Shown: one piece after another, positions 32,104-41,361 of the stretch
How the letters are laid out: the number at the start of each line of letters is the position of its first letter
Position numbering within the stretch: position 1 is the first letter of the stretch
From: Lotus japonicus
Taxonomy: Eukaryota > Streptophyta > Magnoliopsida > Fabales > Fabaceae
DNA length: 64,000 bases
Assembly: GCF_012489685.1 (NCBI RefSeq)
Contig: NC_080042.1
Location: 48,660,066-48,724,065, forward strand
Reading direction: 5' to 3'
The notes under the pieces: model-generated
Databases searched by the model: none
Told to the model about the DNA's origin: nothing
What the model saw: only the letters and a program-made list of their open reading frames with translations
Program-made: the position numbers and the translations under genes

Positions 32104-33360
32104 CGACGACGCGACAGGGAGCTGGAGCAGCGACGTGGTTCACCACCGCGCCGTGTAAGAGGAAGGCCGAGCCAGGAAGAGATCCGTCGCGAGCAACCTG
32201 AGCAACCAACTCCTCCTCCGCCTCCACCGTCGCCTCCTCCTCCTTCTTCGACGCCCCCGTTACCTTCTCCACCGTCCTCGCCTGAGCGACAGGAATCCCC
32301 GGCGCACTCACCGGAGGTCTCGGGAGATAGAACGCCGCTAGCTCAGGCTCCGATCACTGACTGCGATTGGAGACACCTGATCCGCAATGTTGATGACATA
32401 CAGCAACAGAACAATTACTTGTAGAAACAGTTAGAGTACTATCATCACGAGCAGCAAGACGAGGGAGAGCGGGAAGCAGAGGCCGTCGCGGAGTTCGAGC
32501 CGTTCTCGGCAGCGGTGATGGAAGTGGTCATCCTGGACAACATGAAGAACCTTGTTCTTGAGACGTACAGTGGGAAGACCGATACAAAGGATCATCTGCT
32601 TTATTTCAACACGAAGATGGTCATAAGCTCAGCTTCCGACGCGGTGAAGTGCAGGATGTTCCTGTCGACGTTTAAGGGTACAGCAATGGCTTGGTTCACG
32701 ACTCTATCTCAGGGATCTATCACAAATTTTCGTGACTTCTCGTCAAAGTTCCTTGTTCAATTATCTGCGAGTAAGATCAAGCAGGTAACGATTGACGATC
32801 TATATAATGTCCGCCAGTCAGAAGGTGAAACTTTGAAACAATATGTGAGGCAGTTCAGTGCAGCATCTGTTAAGATTGAGGAGTCGGAACCGCATGCCTG
32901 TGCGCGAGCTTTTAAGAATGGACTGCAGCCGGGGAAGCTGAACAGTAAGTTGAGTCATAAGCCCGCTCGATCAATGGTGGAAGTACGTGCTCGGGCGAAC
33001 ACCTACATCTTGGATGAGGAGGACGACGCTTTCAAAAGGAAGCGCACAAAGATGGAGAAGGACGGCAACCAGAGGGATGTCTCGCCGACGGGTAAACAAA
33101 GGTGGGAAAAAGGAGAAAGCAGCAAGCAGTAAGCGGAAGGACAAGAGGGGCAAGTCAGTTGAAAAATTTGCAAAGGAGCAACTCTACCCAAATAAAGAAA
33201 GTTTCGAGCGTCGACGCCCGTGGCGTCAAGCTAATTCTCACCGGCGGGAGGAATCGGGCAAAAGTCTGAGCGCACATCTGACGGAATTGCTCTGAGAAGT
33301 CAAGGTGACACACACAGTCGAAGAGGGTGAGAAGGAAGCTAACCTGCCTCGGGCGACAGT
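32104..33360 (+). pseudogene. gag of Tat element C (frameshifted, stops)
   Basis: The Arg-rich N-terminus in the frame of 32104 has lost its start codon by frameshift. A TAG interrupts it near 32423. The Retrotrans_gag core then reads YSGKTDTKDHLLYFNTKM, FLSTFKGTAMAWFTTLSQ and LKQYVRQFSAASVK up to a stop at 33130. A shifted frame continues with a lysine-rich tract and a TGA near 33296. The zinc-knuckle-like WCEYHRSAGHDTRDCF follows at about 33372-33420. It is co-linear with the gag of element A but carries different lesions. Confidence 0.85.
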
Positions 33361-34232
33361 GGATAAAACCAAGTGGTGCGAATACCATCGATCGGCGGGT
33401 CATGACACCAGAGATTGTTTCACGTTAAAGAACGAGATTGGGAGACTAATCAGGGTGGGACGCTTACAGATGAATGATCAAGGTGATCGTTGGCAAGGCG
33501 AACGACAACAGGGAAATCGCTATAAAGGGAGTCGTCAGCAGGATGATCGCGAACAAGACGATCGTCGCCAAACGCCAACAACTGACAAGAAGGAGACGTT
33601 GGCAACAAGAAAGAAGGGAGCTAAAGAAACCTTCAACAAAGATCTCGAACCGCCGGTGGAAAGGATAAATACAATCGCCGGAGGCTTCGGTGGAGGCGGT
33701 GACACACCTTCGGCAAGGCGCAGGCATGTCAGGGCGGTAACATCAGTGCAAGAGAATGCAACTCCATTCGGTTTTCATCACCCGGACATAGTGATATCAT
33801 CGGCAGATTTCGAGGGAATCAAGACACACAAGGATGATCCCGTGGTGGTAATTGGTAAGGATCAATAACTTTAATGTGCGAAGAGAACTTTTGGACCAGG
33901 GAAGTTCTGCGGACATTATATACAGCGATGCGTTTGAGCAATTGGGACTAACAGATAAGGACCTGATGCCGTACGCTGGGACTCTGGTAGGTTTCTCGGG
34001 AGAGCAGGTCTGGGTGTGTGGCTATCTGGATTTAGACACGATCTTTGGAATAAACGAGAACGCCAAGCTTTTGCGTGTAAGGTATTTCGTATTGCAGGTT
34101 GTGGCGTCATACAATGTCATCATCGGGCGGAACACTCTGAATCGCCTCTGCGCAGTAACTTCGACGGCTCACCTAGCGGTGAAGTACCCACTAATCTATG
34201 GTGGATCAGCGGAGAGCGAGAGAATGCTATAA
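33361..34232 (+). pseudogene. Protease region of Tat element C
   Basis: The linker after the zinc knuckle (INTIAGGFGGGGDTPSARRR) shifts frame near 33860. Then LLDQGSSADIIYSDAFEQLG, LVGFSGEQVWVCGYLDL and ASYNVIIGRNTLNRL form the retropepsin. The catalytic segment Asp-Gln-Gly is kept. The frame ends at 34230 after YGGSAESERML. Compared with element A, this copy has no stop within the protease core. Confidence 0.75.
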
Positions 34233-34497
34233 TAATTGCCTTAGTATGTATAAAATGAAGGGAGTTAGTGATGGACACAGATGCCACGAGATCGAGATCT
34301 TGAAAGGGGGTCAAAGCCAGTAGGGCTTCCAAGGCCATGGGCGAAACAGTGCAGGGAGATTGGAGCAGATGGTTGCTTGAAAGAGCGAGAGACTAAGGCG
34401 CAGCCAAGGCCAGGGAAGGTTAGACGGTAGGACGAGAAGAGATGGGCAATTCACTGATGCCCATGTTGAGGAACGCTGAGCGAACATAATCGGGGAC

Positions 34498-34863
34498 TTG
34501 GAAATGTACAAATTTAGCAGAGGAGTGCTGGCGATTGAGCCCAGGCTCACGACTAGCCAAGAGAAGCGTCTAGAGAAACTGGTGGAGGATAATTTTGACC
34601 TCTTTAATTGGAGTCAGAAAGATGCAACGCTCTGGGGATTGCCCCGGTTTAAGAAGCTAGCTCTTTTAAGCATGGGCCAGGAGGAGAGCAGAGAAAAGGG
34701 GGTGGCGACGCAAGTTGTGGCTCGAGCGAATCTGAAACAGGGAGGCGTCAGGAAAAATGGATGGAGAACATTTGGGCAACCCCAGGGCAAACCAGAGAAG
34801 GTGCGAAAGCGGAACCGATCGCACCGCCGCGAGAGCAAGAAAAAGGGGAAGGCGGGATACTAG
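34498..34863 (+). pseudogene. pol stub of Tat element C preceding the missing RT
   Basis: VLAIEPRLTTSQEKRLEKLV and DNFDLFNWSQKDATLWGLPR correspond to the linker before RT in Tat-type pol. What follows is a basic, low-information tail (Lys/Arg/Gln-rich) ending at TAG 34861. It aligns with element A's stub over its whole length, so the deletion predates both copies. Confidence 0.65.
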
Positions 34864-35067
34864 AGGCCAGCTAAGAGCGACAAGCAAGGAGGCGAGTTAG
34901 AAGAGGATCCTCTCTACGATGGAGCGGTCTGGCGAAGGGACTGGCCTCACAAGAGCCAGGTGGAGGAAGCAAGCACATCAAGTTTGAAGGATGGGGTGTT
35001 CGACGTGGTGCTCTGATCGGGGTGGCAGAAGATGGAGCAGGGGCGCGGCGAGGAAAAGCAGGAATTA

Positions 35068-35790
35068 GGACAAAAATAAAGATGCACTCTTTTTCTCCAC
35101 CACGGGAGTTTTTTAATGAGGCATCCCTCAAAATGTAAAAACTTTTTACAAATCAAATACAAAAGGATATTCTCGGAAATACTCCTAAATTTACAAACTG
35201 AATTGTCATGGTCGCCCGATGGGAACAATTCCTTGAAGGTGGCGAACCCAACACGACCTTGATGTCTGAGGATCGCTCCGGAAAGTCCGGCACGAACCGT
35301 TGGTCACTCGTTGGCGACGTTTGCGGATAAGCTTCTTATCCCAAAAGCCTCCCCGAAATATGGGCGAGCGAAAGCCTCCCCGAAATATGGTCGAGCATTC
35401 AAAACTAGGCTAAGTCTCGGGCAACCCACATGGCCATTGGGACCCCAACCACTGTAAGTCCTCGCCGGGACAAAAATGGCAAGGCCACACCTAATCTTAC
35501 GGGAAAAATGGTGTGAACGAAGCCTCAGTTCAAAGCTGAGCGAAAGTCCTAGTTTTCTTTGGCACACATTTAAAATCGCTACACGAAACTTAAACTCAAA
35601 TCGTAAACGATCGCAAAAAATAAAGCGTGGCAGAGTGCCGAATAGAAGAAGCCAGAGTAACACCACGACAAACTCTCATTAATAGCTAGCCTGCAGGAAA
35701 CTGTTAGTTACAAAAATAGTGAGGGAAAGATAATTACAAATATTCAAACTGCATTAATATTTTCTTCTTCTCTCCTTGCATTTTCAGCAG
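35068..35790 (+). other. Conserved 3' non-coding segment and spacer of element C
   Basis: 35068-35233 (with CTTTTTCTCCACCACGGG and GAGGCATCCCTCAAAATG) matches the 3' end of element A (2845-2990 complement). In A the LTR follows at once after GAAGGTGG; here the similarity stops near 35240 and element-specific sequence begins. A 27-bp direct repeat (GCCTCCCCGAAATATGG) occurs twice at 35345-35398. No gene. Confidence 0.6.
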
Positions 35791-36678
35791 CTAGAAAGTA
35801 CTCTTTATTGAAGCCTGGAGGATCGTCAAGACCGACCAAACCCTCGGGGATAACTCTCTTGAAGGCCCCCATCCGCTAAGATCAAGTCCTTCGTAAAGGT
35901 GTTGAACCTGGGCTTTCGCGAGGAAGAAACCACGGCCACGCTCTTCCACGGCCTCAGCGGCAGCTTCAATCTCCAACCTAGTTCTAAGAGCCCTGGCCTC
36001 AGAAGGCGCCCAAGTTTCCGCCTCCGCGATAGCCCTGTCTTTCGCTTCGAGCTGGGTTCTTACCGCGGCGAGGGCTTCGTTTGATGCCGCCAGGTCACTA
36101 CGCAAGGACGCAAGTTCCTTATCCTTGGCGTCACAAGCTGCCTTGCTCGCAGCAATCGCCTCAGCCCTCGCCTCTACTTCCTTCCGCATATCTTCCAGCT
36201 CTTCCGCTAATTCCTCCACTTTCCCATCGTAGGCGAGTAAATCCTCCTCGCGGTGGTTCATCTCGATACCCAGGTTGTTCAGTTTGATTACCTGGGTCGT
36301 CACCTGGGTTAGCACCCTGTCACGCTCGTCATACGCCTCGAGTGTGGCAAGACGATAACTCTCCGCTTTCTGTCGGAGCTCCTCCATTTCAGCGGCAGAG
36401 GCCGAATCTTGTGATAGCTTGGCGAAGAGGCATCCCGCGCGGAGGAGGCTCGAGATGGCTTCTTGTGCCATACCATCGAGATTGGGATTTTCAGTATCTT
36501 TCAGGCCACCAAACAAAAGGATCGGACAGCATGAAGTTGATGGGGGTGGGTCGCTGGTCCAAGTGGGAATTTTCTTTTTCCTCGGTAGTCGGGCGGCTAG
36601 GAGCAGGAGAAGGGCAGTGAGGGGATGGCAGGGAAACAAGAGCCTGATCCGCCTCGTCGCGACTCATCTGATGAATGA
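35791..36678 (-). pseudogene. Antisense ORF of element C, C-terminal coiled-coil part
   Basis: A frame of over 200 residues reads MEELRQKAESYRLATLEAYD, VEELAEELEDMRKEVEARAE and CDAKDKELASLRSDLAASNE, a long heptad-rich coiled coil ending VWSVLTILQASIKSTF. Upstream, the frame shifts near 36490, with PINFMLSDPFVWWPERY in the other frame. It is cut from its N-terminal part by the solo LTR at 36679-38047. Coiled-coil C-termini are usual for these Tat-lineage accessory ORFs; the function is unknown. Confidence 0.7.
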
Positions 36679-38047
36679 TGACCCGGATTTAGTCTTATTT
36701 TTAGGGTCACTTCTTTGTAGGTTTTGAGTCTTTTTCTTGTGTCTCATGTAGTGTTTCATGCATTCTCATGCATTTTTGCCTTTCTTTGTATTTTTACTTT
36801 GTTTTGGTAATTTCATAGTTTTATAAGGACTTTTCTTGCATTTTAAGTAAGTTTAGAACTTCCATAATTTTCCAATTTTATTTGAGGGTTCTCTTTGCTA
36901 ATAGACTCTTGGAGCTCCTAGATATTTCCTTGGCTTTGTGGTTAAATGTTCAGGTCTGAAACTGAGGGAGAAAGAAGGTCAAGAAGCTTTGGGAATTGAA
37001 GGGAGGCTTAAAGAGGCTTGAAGATGAGTTAAGAGGAAGATAAAAAGGTTTTCCAGCGAGCTTGAGCGCCTAGGCGTGCTCCATTGGCACCTAGGCGCCG
37101 ATTGCTTTTTCCAGGGTTTCTGGAATTGGCGTGCTAGGCGCCAATTGCCTTCCAGAGGCATGTTTTCAGCATGGAATTGGCGCTCAACCGCGCTGAATTG
37201 GCGCCTGAGCGCCCAGACTTGTGTGTTTTGCCTATAAATAAGGCTTTGGCCAATTTCTTTGGAGGAGTTAGACATTTTACTCATTTTGGATTAAGTTTAG
37301 AAGCTGAGGAGAACCTTGGGGCTTGTGTGAGGCTTCCAACTTGTAATTTTTCTCAAGTTCTTAACATTTCTTGTATGGATTCTCTAGCCATGAGTGGCTA
37401 GTTTTCTTTTATGCTTTGGGTTTTTTGAGATTCTGTGAAGCTTTAGTTTTCTAAATCCTATCTCCATGCATGAGTTCTTGATTTAACCTTGTATTTCAAT
37501 TCCATTATGCATGTTTAGCTTGAGTGCACACTTGCTATAGACTAGATTATAATCAAAACGGAAGTTTGTTATAATTTAGGGACATGAATTGGAATATATC
37601 ATTCTATGCTTGCTACTAGGAATAGAGTGAGGGTTGGGTTTTGTTGGCCTGAATATGTATGCTCTAAAACCTCAAATGAATGATTAAGTACACAAGGAAT
37701 AGGGCTTAACTTTTAGTTTGAGAGAATTGCTTATGTGAGGAATCAATAAGTGAATACATAGGCTAAAGCAACAGGGAATGAATCAAGGTTTCACATAAAT
37801 AGGATTGGTAGACTAGAGTGGCTTAGATGATCAATAACCCAAGGCATTTCCATCAATTGTTATTTTCAACACTTACAATATTGCTCTTTTGCAAATCCAT
37901 TGTTACCAACAACCAAAATCAATTTCAAAATTTTATTGCTTTCACAACTTGCGAACTTTAGGTTTAAATCCACAATTCTCACCCACAATCCCTGTGGTTC
38001 GATATTTTAAAACCCGGAGGTTTCTGTACACTTGCAGATTGACCAAC
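36679..38047 (+). mobile_element. Solo LTR-like insertion (1,369 bp) in the antisense ORF of element C
   Basis: AATGA flanks it on both sides (36674-36678 and 38048-38052). It begins TGACCCGGATTTAG and ends TGTACACTTGCAGATTGACC plus AAC. A TATA box GCCTATAAATAAGG is at about 37230-37243. The region before it has repeated palindromes around TAGGCGCC. The tail CTGTGGTTCGA..TGTACACTTGCAG is shared with 41362-43003 and 51247-53879, so the three form one family. The terminus is AC rather than CA, so the exact edge is uncertain by 1 bp. Lineage probably gypsy (Athila/Tat-like LTR type), inferred. Confidence 0.75.
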
Positions 38048-38666
38048 AATGACCGGGCGAAGCCCGGAGTGAATCCATTTCAGATTGTTGAATCCGATGG
38101 CCCGGTTGGAGGGCGACAAGAATGGAATCCTCGGCTGCACCCTGGCTGTCGAAAGCTTCCTTAGAGGGGATCAGACTCCCTACCCCGTCTTCAGGGTTTG
38201 GCACGTCCTCGCCAACCAGTCTCCAGCGAGGAATGGTTGTCTAGCCTGTTTTATTTTTCTTGATCTTCTTTCTCTTGCTCTTCTCTAACGAGGGGAGCGC
38301 GGCTCCGCCCTTCCCGTCCTCGTTGGTCTCAGCCTTTTTGGATTTAGGGGATTTCTTTGAAGTGGAAGGGCGAACAGCATCGTCCATAACCCCCAACGCT
38401 GCCCCACCAGACTCAGGGAGGACGGCGGCACCTGATGCTGGCTCGCCGGATTCAGGAGCAGCAGTGCTCGGGGTTGCCTCACCAGCCTTAGGGAGGGCAA
38501 TGCCGCTTGTGGCTCCAGACGCTGGCTCAATGGACGTTTTGACACGTCTTCTCTTACCCCCACTAGTGTTGAAGGTGGGGGGAAATTTGATCACCTTGGC
38601 AGTAAGAACACGCTCCAATTCAGCCTTGGTACACTTTATCGAACCTAAGAGAAGAAAGAAAAACAT
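38048..38666 (-). pseudogene. Antisense ORF of element C, middle part
   Basis: From about 38666: CTKAELERVLTAKVIKFPPT, an Ala/Gly/Pro-rich low-complexity stretch, then a lysine-rich basic tract KKSPKSKKAETNEDGKGG..KSKRKKIKKN, a nuclear-localisation-like region. After a stop at 38241 the frame continues with NPEDGVGSLIPSKEAFDSQG and runs into the solo LTR. In the ancestral gene it continued into the coiled coil at 36678. Confidence 0.65.
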
Positions 38667-38728
38667 ATGAGCAAGTGATAAACTCCACGGGAAGTGTATA
38701 ATGTTGCAGCAAAAGAGGACAATCTAAC

Positions 38729-39202
38729 CTAGGAATGAATTAAGGGTGTTCTTGCACACGACTTCAAGCAGTTGAGACGATTCGAGGATAGGAAGGCTGG
38801 CAAGAAAGCTAAGGATGGCTTTTTATCTTCATCACTCAGCGACGCGTCCGGCGGCGGCGGAACGACGCGGGGGGTTTTGGTCTGGTAGAGAGGGAACTGG
38901 GCGGTCCCATCCTGAAGGGTAAAGGCTTTAGGATACGTGGGGTGCACTGCAATGCGGAAGTACCGGCGTTCGGGCCCCATCTTGACATTGCTCTTATAAG
39001 GATGAAGGCGCTGTCGGCCCGTGCGGGATTTCAGCGAAACCCACCCTGGGGTTTTCAAGGACTTCGGCTCCACGGCGTAGAGGTAGAAGAAGTGTGCAAC
39101 CTTTGGCTCGATGCCGACAGCGCAACACAGGATCTCGAAACACCGGCCGAAGGCCCAAGCGTTTTGGTGAAGTTGTGAAGGAGCCACGTTGATCTCCCCC
39201 AT
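38729..39202 (-). pseudogene. Antisense ORF of element C, plant gypsy-type transposon domain
   Basis: MGEINVAPSQLHQNAWAFGR, CFEILCCAVGIEPKVAHFFY, GWVSLKSRTGRQRLHPY and KMGPERRYFRIAVH follow the pattern of the domain annotated as putative gypsy-type transposon (Transposase_28, PF04195), common in accessory ORFs of Tat elements. The upstream continuation (YEYLFLDLGIKLPFSPFL) lies in the 95-bp duplicated segment and ends in a TGA. Despite the domain's name it has no known transposase activity. Confidence 0.75.
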
Positions 39203-39390
39203 AACTTGTCAAAGAAAAGGAGAAAAGGGTAGCTTGATTCCTAGGTCGAGGAACAAATATTCGTAAACATAGAAGAAATGGGGTCTCTTCACCCCATAAC
39301 TTGTCAAAGAAAAGGAGAAAAGGGTAGCTTGATTCCTAGGTCGAGGAACAAATATTCGTAAACATAGAAGAAATGGGGTCTCTTCACCCC
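39201..39390. repeat. Exact 95-bp tandem duplication in the antisense ORF
   Basis: 39201-39295 and 39296-39390 match at every base I compared (ATAACTTGTCAAAG to CTTCACCCC). It duplicates codons of the antisense gene and shifts its frame (95 is not a multiple of 3). Flanking CCCC on both sides suggests slippage or short-homology repair. Confidence 0.95.
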
Positions 39391-39525
39391 ACGATCAACC
39401 GTACGATGCTGCCAAGGCTGGCAGTCGCCTGGGCACTTCCCGGTGACAAGAGCGTCTTCAAGGAGTTTCTTGTGGCAGAGCCCGCCGGCTTGGCGAGCTG
39501 TTTCAATGACGGAGTCGTCGGAGGT

Positions 39526-39732
39526 CTATTCGGAAGGCTGACAAATGACCTCCTCGAGGGGGGCCTGGTTCGTGGGTTCTGGAATAGTGGCAAACACCCG
39601 GAGCCAAAAGGCTTCGATGTCCTCGTCACCTAGGGGAAGTCCTCCGGGAGGGGGAAGGGCAACTGGGGACGGAGATGCAGGGGCGGTGCTCTGGGAATGA
39701 GAGGATTTCTTAGAACGGCGTTGGGAAGTCAT
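39526..39732 (-). pseudogene. Antisense ORF of element C, N-terminus
   Basis: ATG at 39732 starts MTSQRRSKKSSHSQS, followed by a Pro-rich stretch and DEDIEAFWLRVFATIPEP; the frame ends at 39526. The segment 39391-39525 continues in another frame. Transcription would oppose the element's own RNA. The region 39733-40379 holds no further ORF and could carry its promoter. Confidence 0.6.
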
Positions 39733-40379
39733 TTTCGCTAAAAGCAAAGTAAGAACAAGGATGGGAGAGGGTGCAAAGTTGTTGACTCTTTTGAAGAATA
39801 TGAGGATTTCAAAAGTGGCGAATTAAGAGATTAAGGGAAGTAACGGTTGGGATCGTGCCCACGTGTAGAGAATTGTGGAAATTGTGGGAGATCGTGTCCC
39901 GTGCTGACAAAAGGAAATGATTACTTTTGAAAAGTAATGTGGATTTTGGGGGAGTTGGAGCGGCGCATTAAATGGGAGTTACAACGGCTGAAACCGATTG
40001 GTTTGAAATTCAAATTAGCAGGCTTTGTCATGATTTGAGGGGACGTTTCGAGGACAGCGGTTGGGATTCTGGAGATTCACTGACCTTCACACTTCTTCAG
40101 TACGTTACAAGTGGCCTACACGCGTCAAGCCACCATGATTCACGGCGATCACAGCTGGAGCCGGGCGAGGGAACCAAGAACCGTCGCCACGAGTCTACCT
40201 GTTGACTCGTGGACTCGGAAAGGCTCGTGAAAAGAATCATAAATTAGCTTTAGCTTTATTTACTATGCCATGTTGGCAATCAATCTTGGTCTCTAGGCTT
40301 TGGCATTAGCTAGTTTTTCTCATGTCGCCTTAATTGATTAAGACACTCTTAGCTCTCATCCTTCGAGCTCGGTGTCTTG
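39733..40379. other. Non-coding end of element C before the 3' LTR
   Basis: No ORF of interest. A polypurine tract is expected immediately before 40380, but the last bases (CTCGGTGTCTTG) are not purine-rich, so either the tract has decayed or the antisense region was inserted between tract and LTR. Confidence 0.5.
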
Positions 40380-40697
40380 TGGACTGGGCGAGACCCTAGG
40401 GGCCCTTGCCCAGGGGCGCTTACCTTAGGTCGGTGCGCGAGCCAGGGAGTTGGGCCTCCCCCGAGAGGCCCGACTGGCCCACTAAGGACATTTAGGGACG
40501 CTAGGCCCAACCTCAAGCCTATAAATAGGGGGCGGTTACCAATTGTAAGAGACTCTTAGCTCATTTGAGAAATAACAAGCCTGAAATTCAGTTACATTCT
40601 CTCTCTAAGCGGTTACATTTTTTCTCTCTAAGATTCTCACACGCAATACTCTCACATTAGGTACTATACCCTATCTCTATGTTCTGAGGATAAAACA
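40380..40697 (+). mobile_element. 3' LTR of Tat element C (318 bp)
   Basis: Starts TGGACTGGGCGAGACCC and ends GGATAAAACA, then TSD TTAAA. TATA box CTATAAATAGGGGG at about 40520-40533. It differs from the 5' LTR at scattered positions and short indels. Confidence 0.92.
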
Positions 40698-40702
40698 TTA
40701 AA

Positions 40703-41135
40703 TATCATTTCTTCAGGCCTTGTCTTCGATAGGCTTGAACGAACAAAGAGTCCACACAAAACAGGAAGTTAATCTTCAACAAATATGCAACAAATATTAT
40801 CACTTAAGATTTGGATAACCGATAAAAACTTCCACAATTAATCTTCAAATCAAATCTTCTGAAATCGATTTGATCACAATTGATATATTCCTCGAGCGGC
40901 GCACATAAGCTTCTCCAATTACCTTAGCTTGATTAGCACGAAATCACAACAAAGCTTCTAGATTAAATCAGCCAAACACACAACATGTTCTCAGGGACAA
41001 ATGTCACAAGCACGATGTTACAACATCTTGTCTCACATCTTGTCCCACATACAACTACCTTAGCTAAAATGTAAACAACCATGATCAAAGGCACAACAAT
41101 TTGAATATTTCACTCTTTCTCTATACATTACTATT
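40703..41135 (-). mobile_element. 5' LTR of copia element B, part 2 (U3 side)
   Basis: Continues 31120-31621 after removal of the Tat element and one TSD. Read on the minus strand it resembles the LTR at 58440-59480 in style (ATCGATTTCAGAAG-like and GACATTTGTCC-like words). The outer LTR end is not certain; it may lie near 41130. Confidence 0.55.
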
Positions 41136-41361
41136 GATCCAAGAATGACACAAGAAAGAGGGGGTTTGAATTGTGCCATTCAAATACTTTAAGATCCAAA
41201 CGACAGATGTTGAATAGACGATGAACTACTTTATTTGGTGCAACAGATAAGCATAAGTAAATGAAAGAGACAATCACACACAAACTTTTATCCTGGTTCA
41301 TCCCCAGAACGATAGGGGTACATCCAGCCCTCGACAACACTGAGATCTCACTAAGGGTGAG
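41136..41361 (-). mobile_element. Fragment of another copia-type LTR
   Basis: GAGGGGGTTTGAATTGTGCC and TTTTATCCTGGTTCATCC correspond to the 3'-end side of SIRE-type LTRs (compare 46530-46670 and 63450-63590). The fragment is divergent and stops where the next LTR is inserted. Confidence 0.5.

Larger units (their letters stand above)
31627..40697 (+). mobile_element. Tat-type Ty3/gypsy element C, complete ends, 9,071 bp, pol-deleted
   Basis: Bounded by 319- and 318-bp LTRs (31627-31945 and 40380-40697) and a perfect 5-bp TSD TTAAA (31622-31626 and 40698-40702). Contents: gag-protease (32104-34232), a short stub before the RT domain (34498-34863), conserved 3' untranslated sequence (35068-35233), then a 5-kb region with an antisense gene (35791-39732), itself split by a solo LTR at 36679-38047. 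No RT, RNase H or integrase. The insertion lies in the LTR of copia element B. Extra antisense ORFs are known in Tat-lineage elements. Confidence 0.9.

Noticed and set aside
32971..33295. Short minus and alternate plus ORFs overlapping gag of element C
   Set aside because: Shadow frames of the gag lysine-rich tract; the true frame is recognised by the zinc knuckle and by alignment to element A.
35899..36727. Plus-strand ORFs opposite the coiled-coil gene of element C
   Set aside because: The minus frame has a long heptad-rich coiled coil that fits known accessory ORFs; the plus frames lack any such structure.
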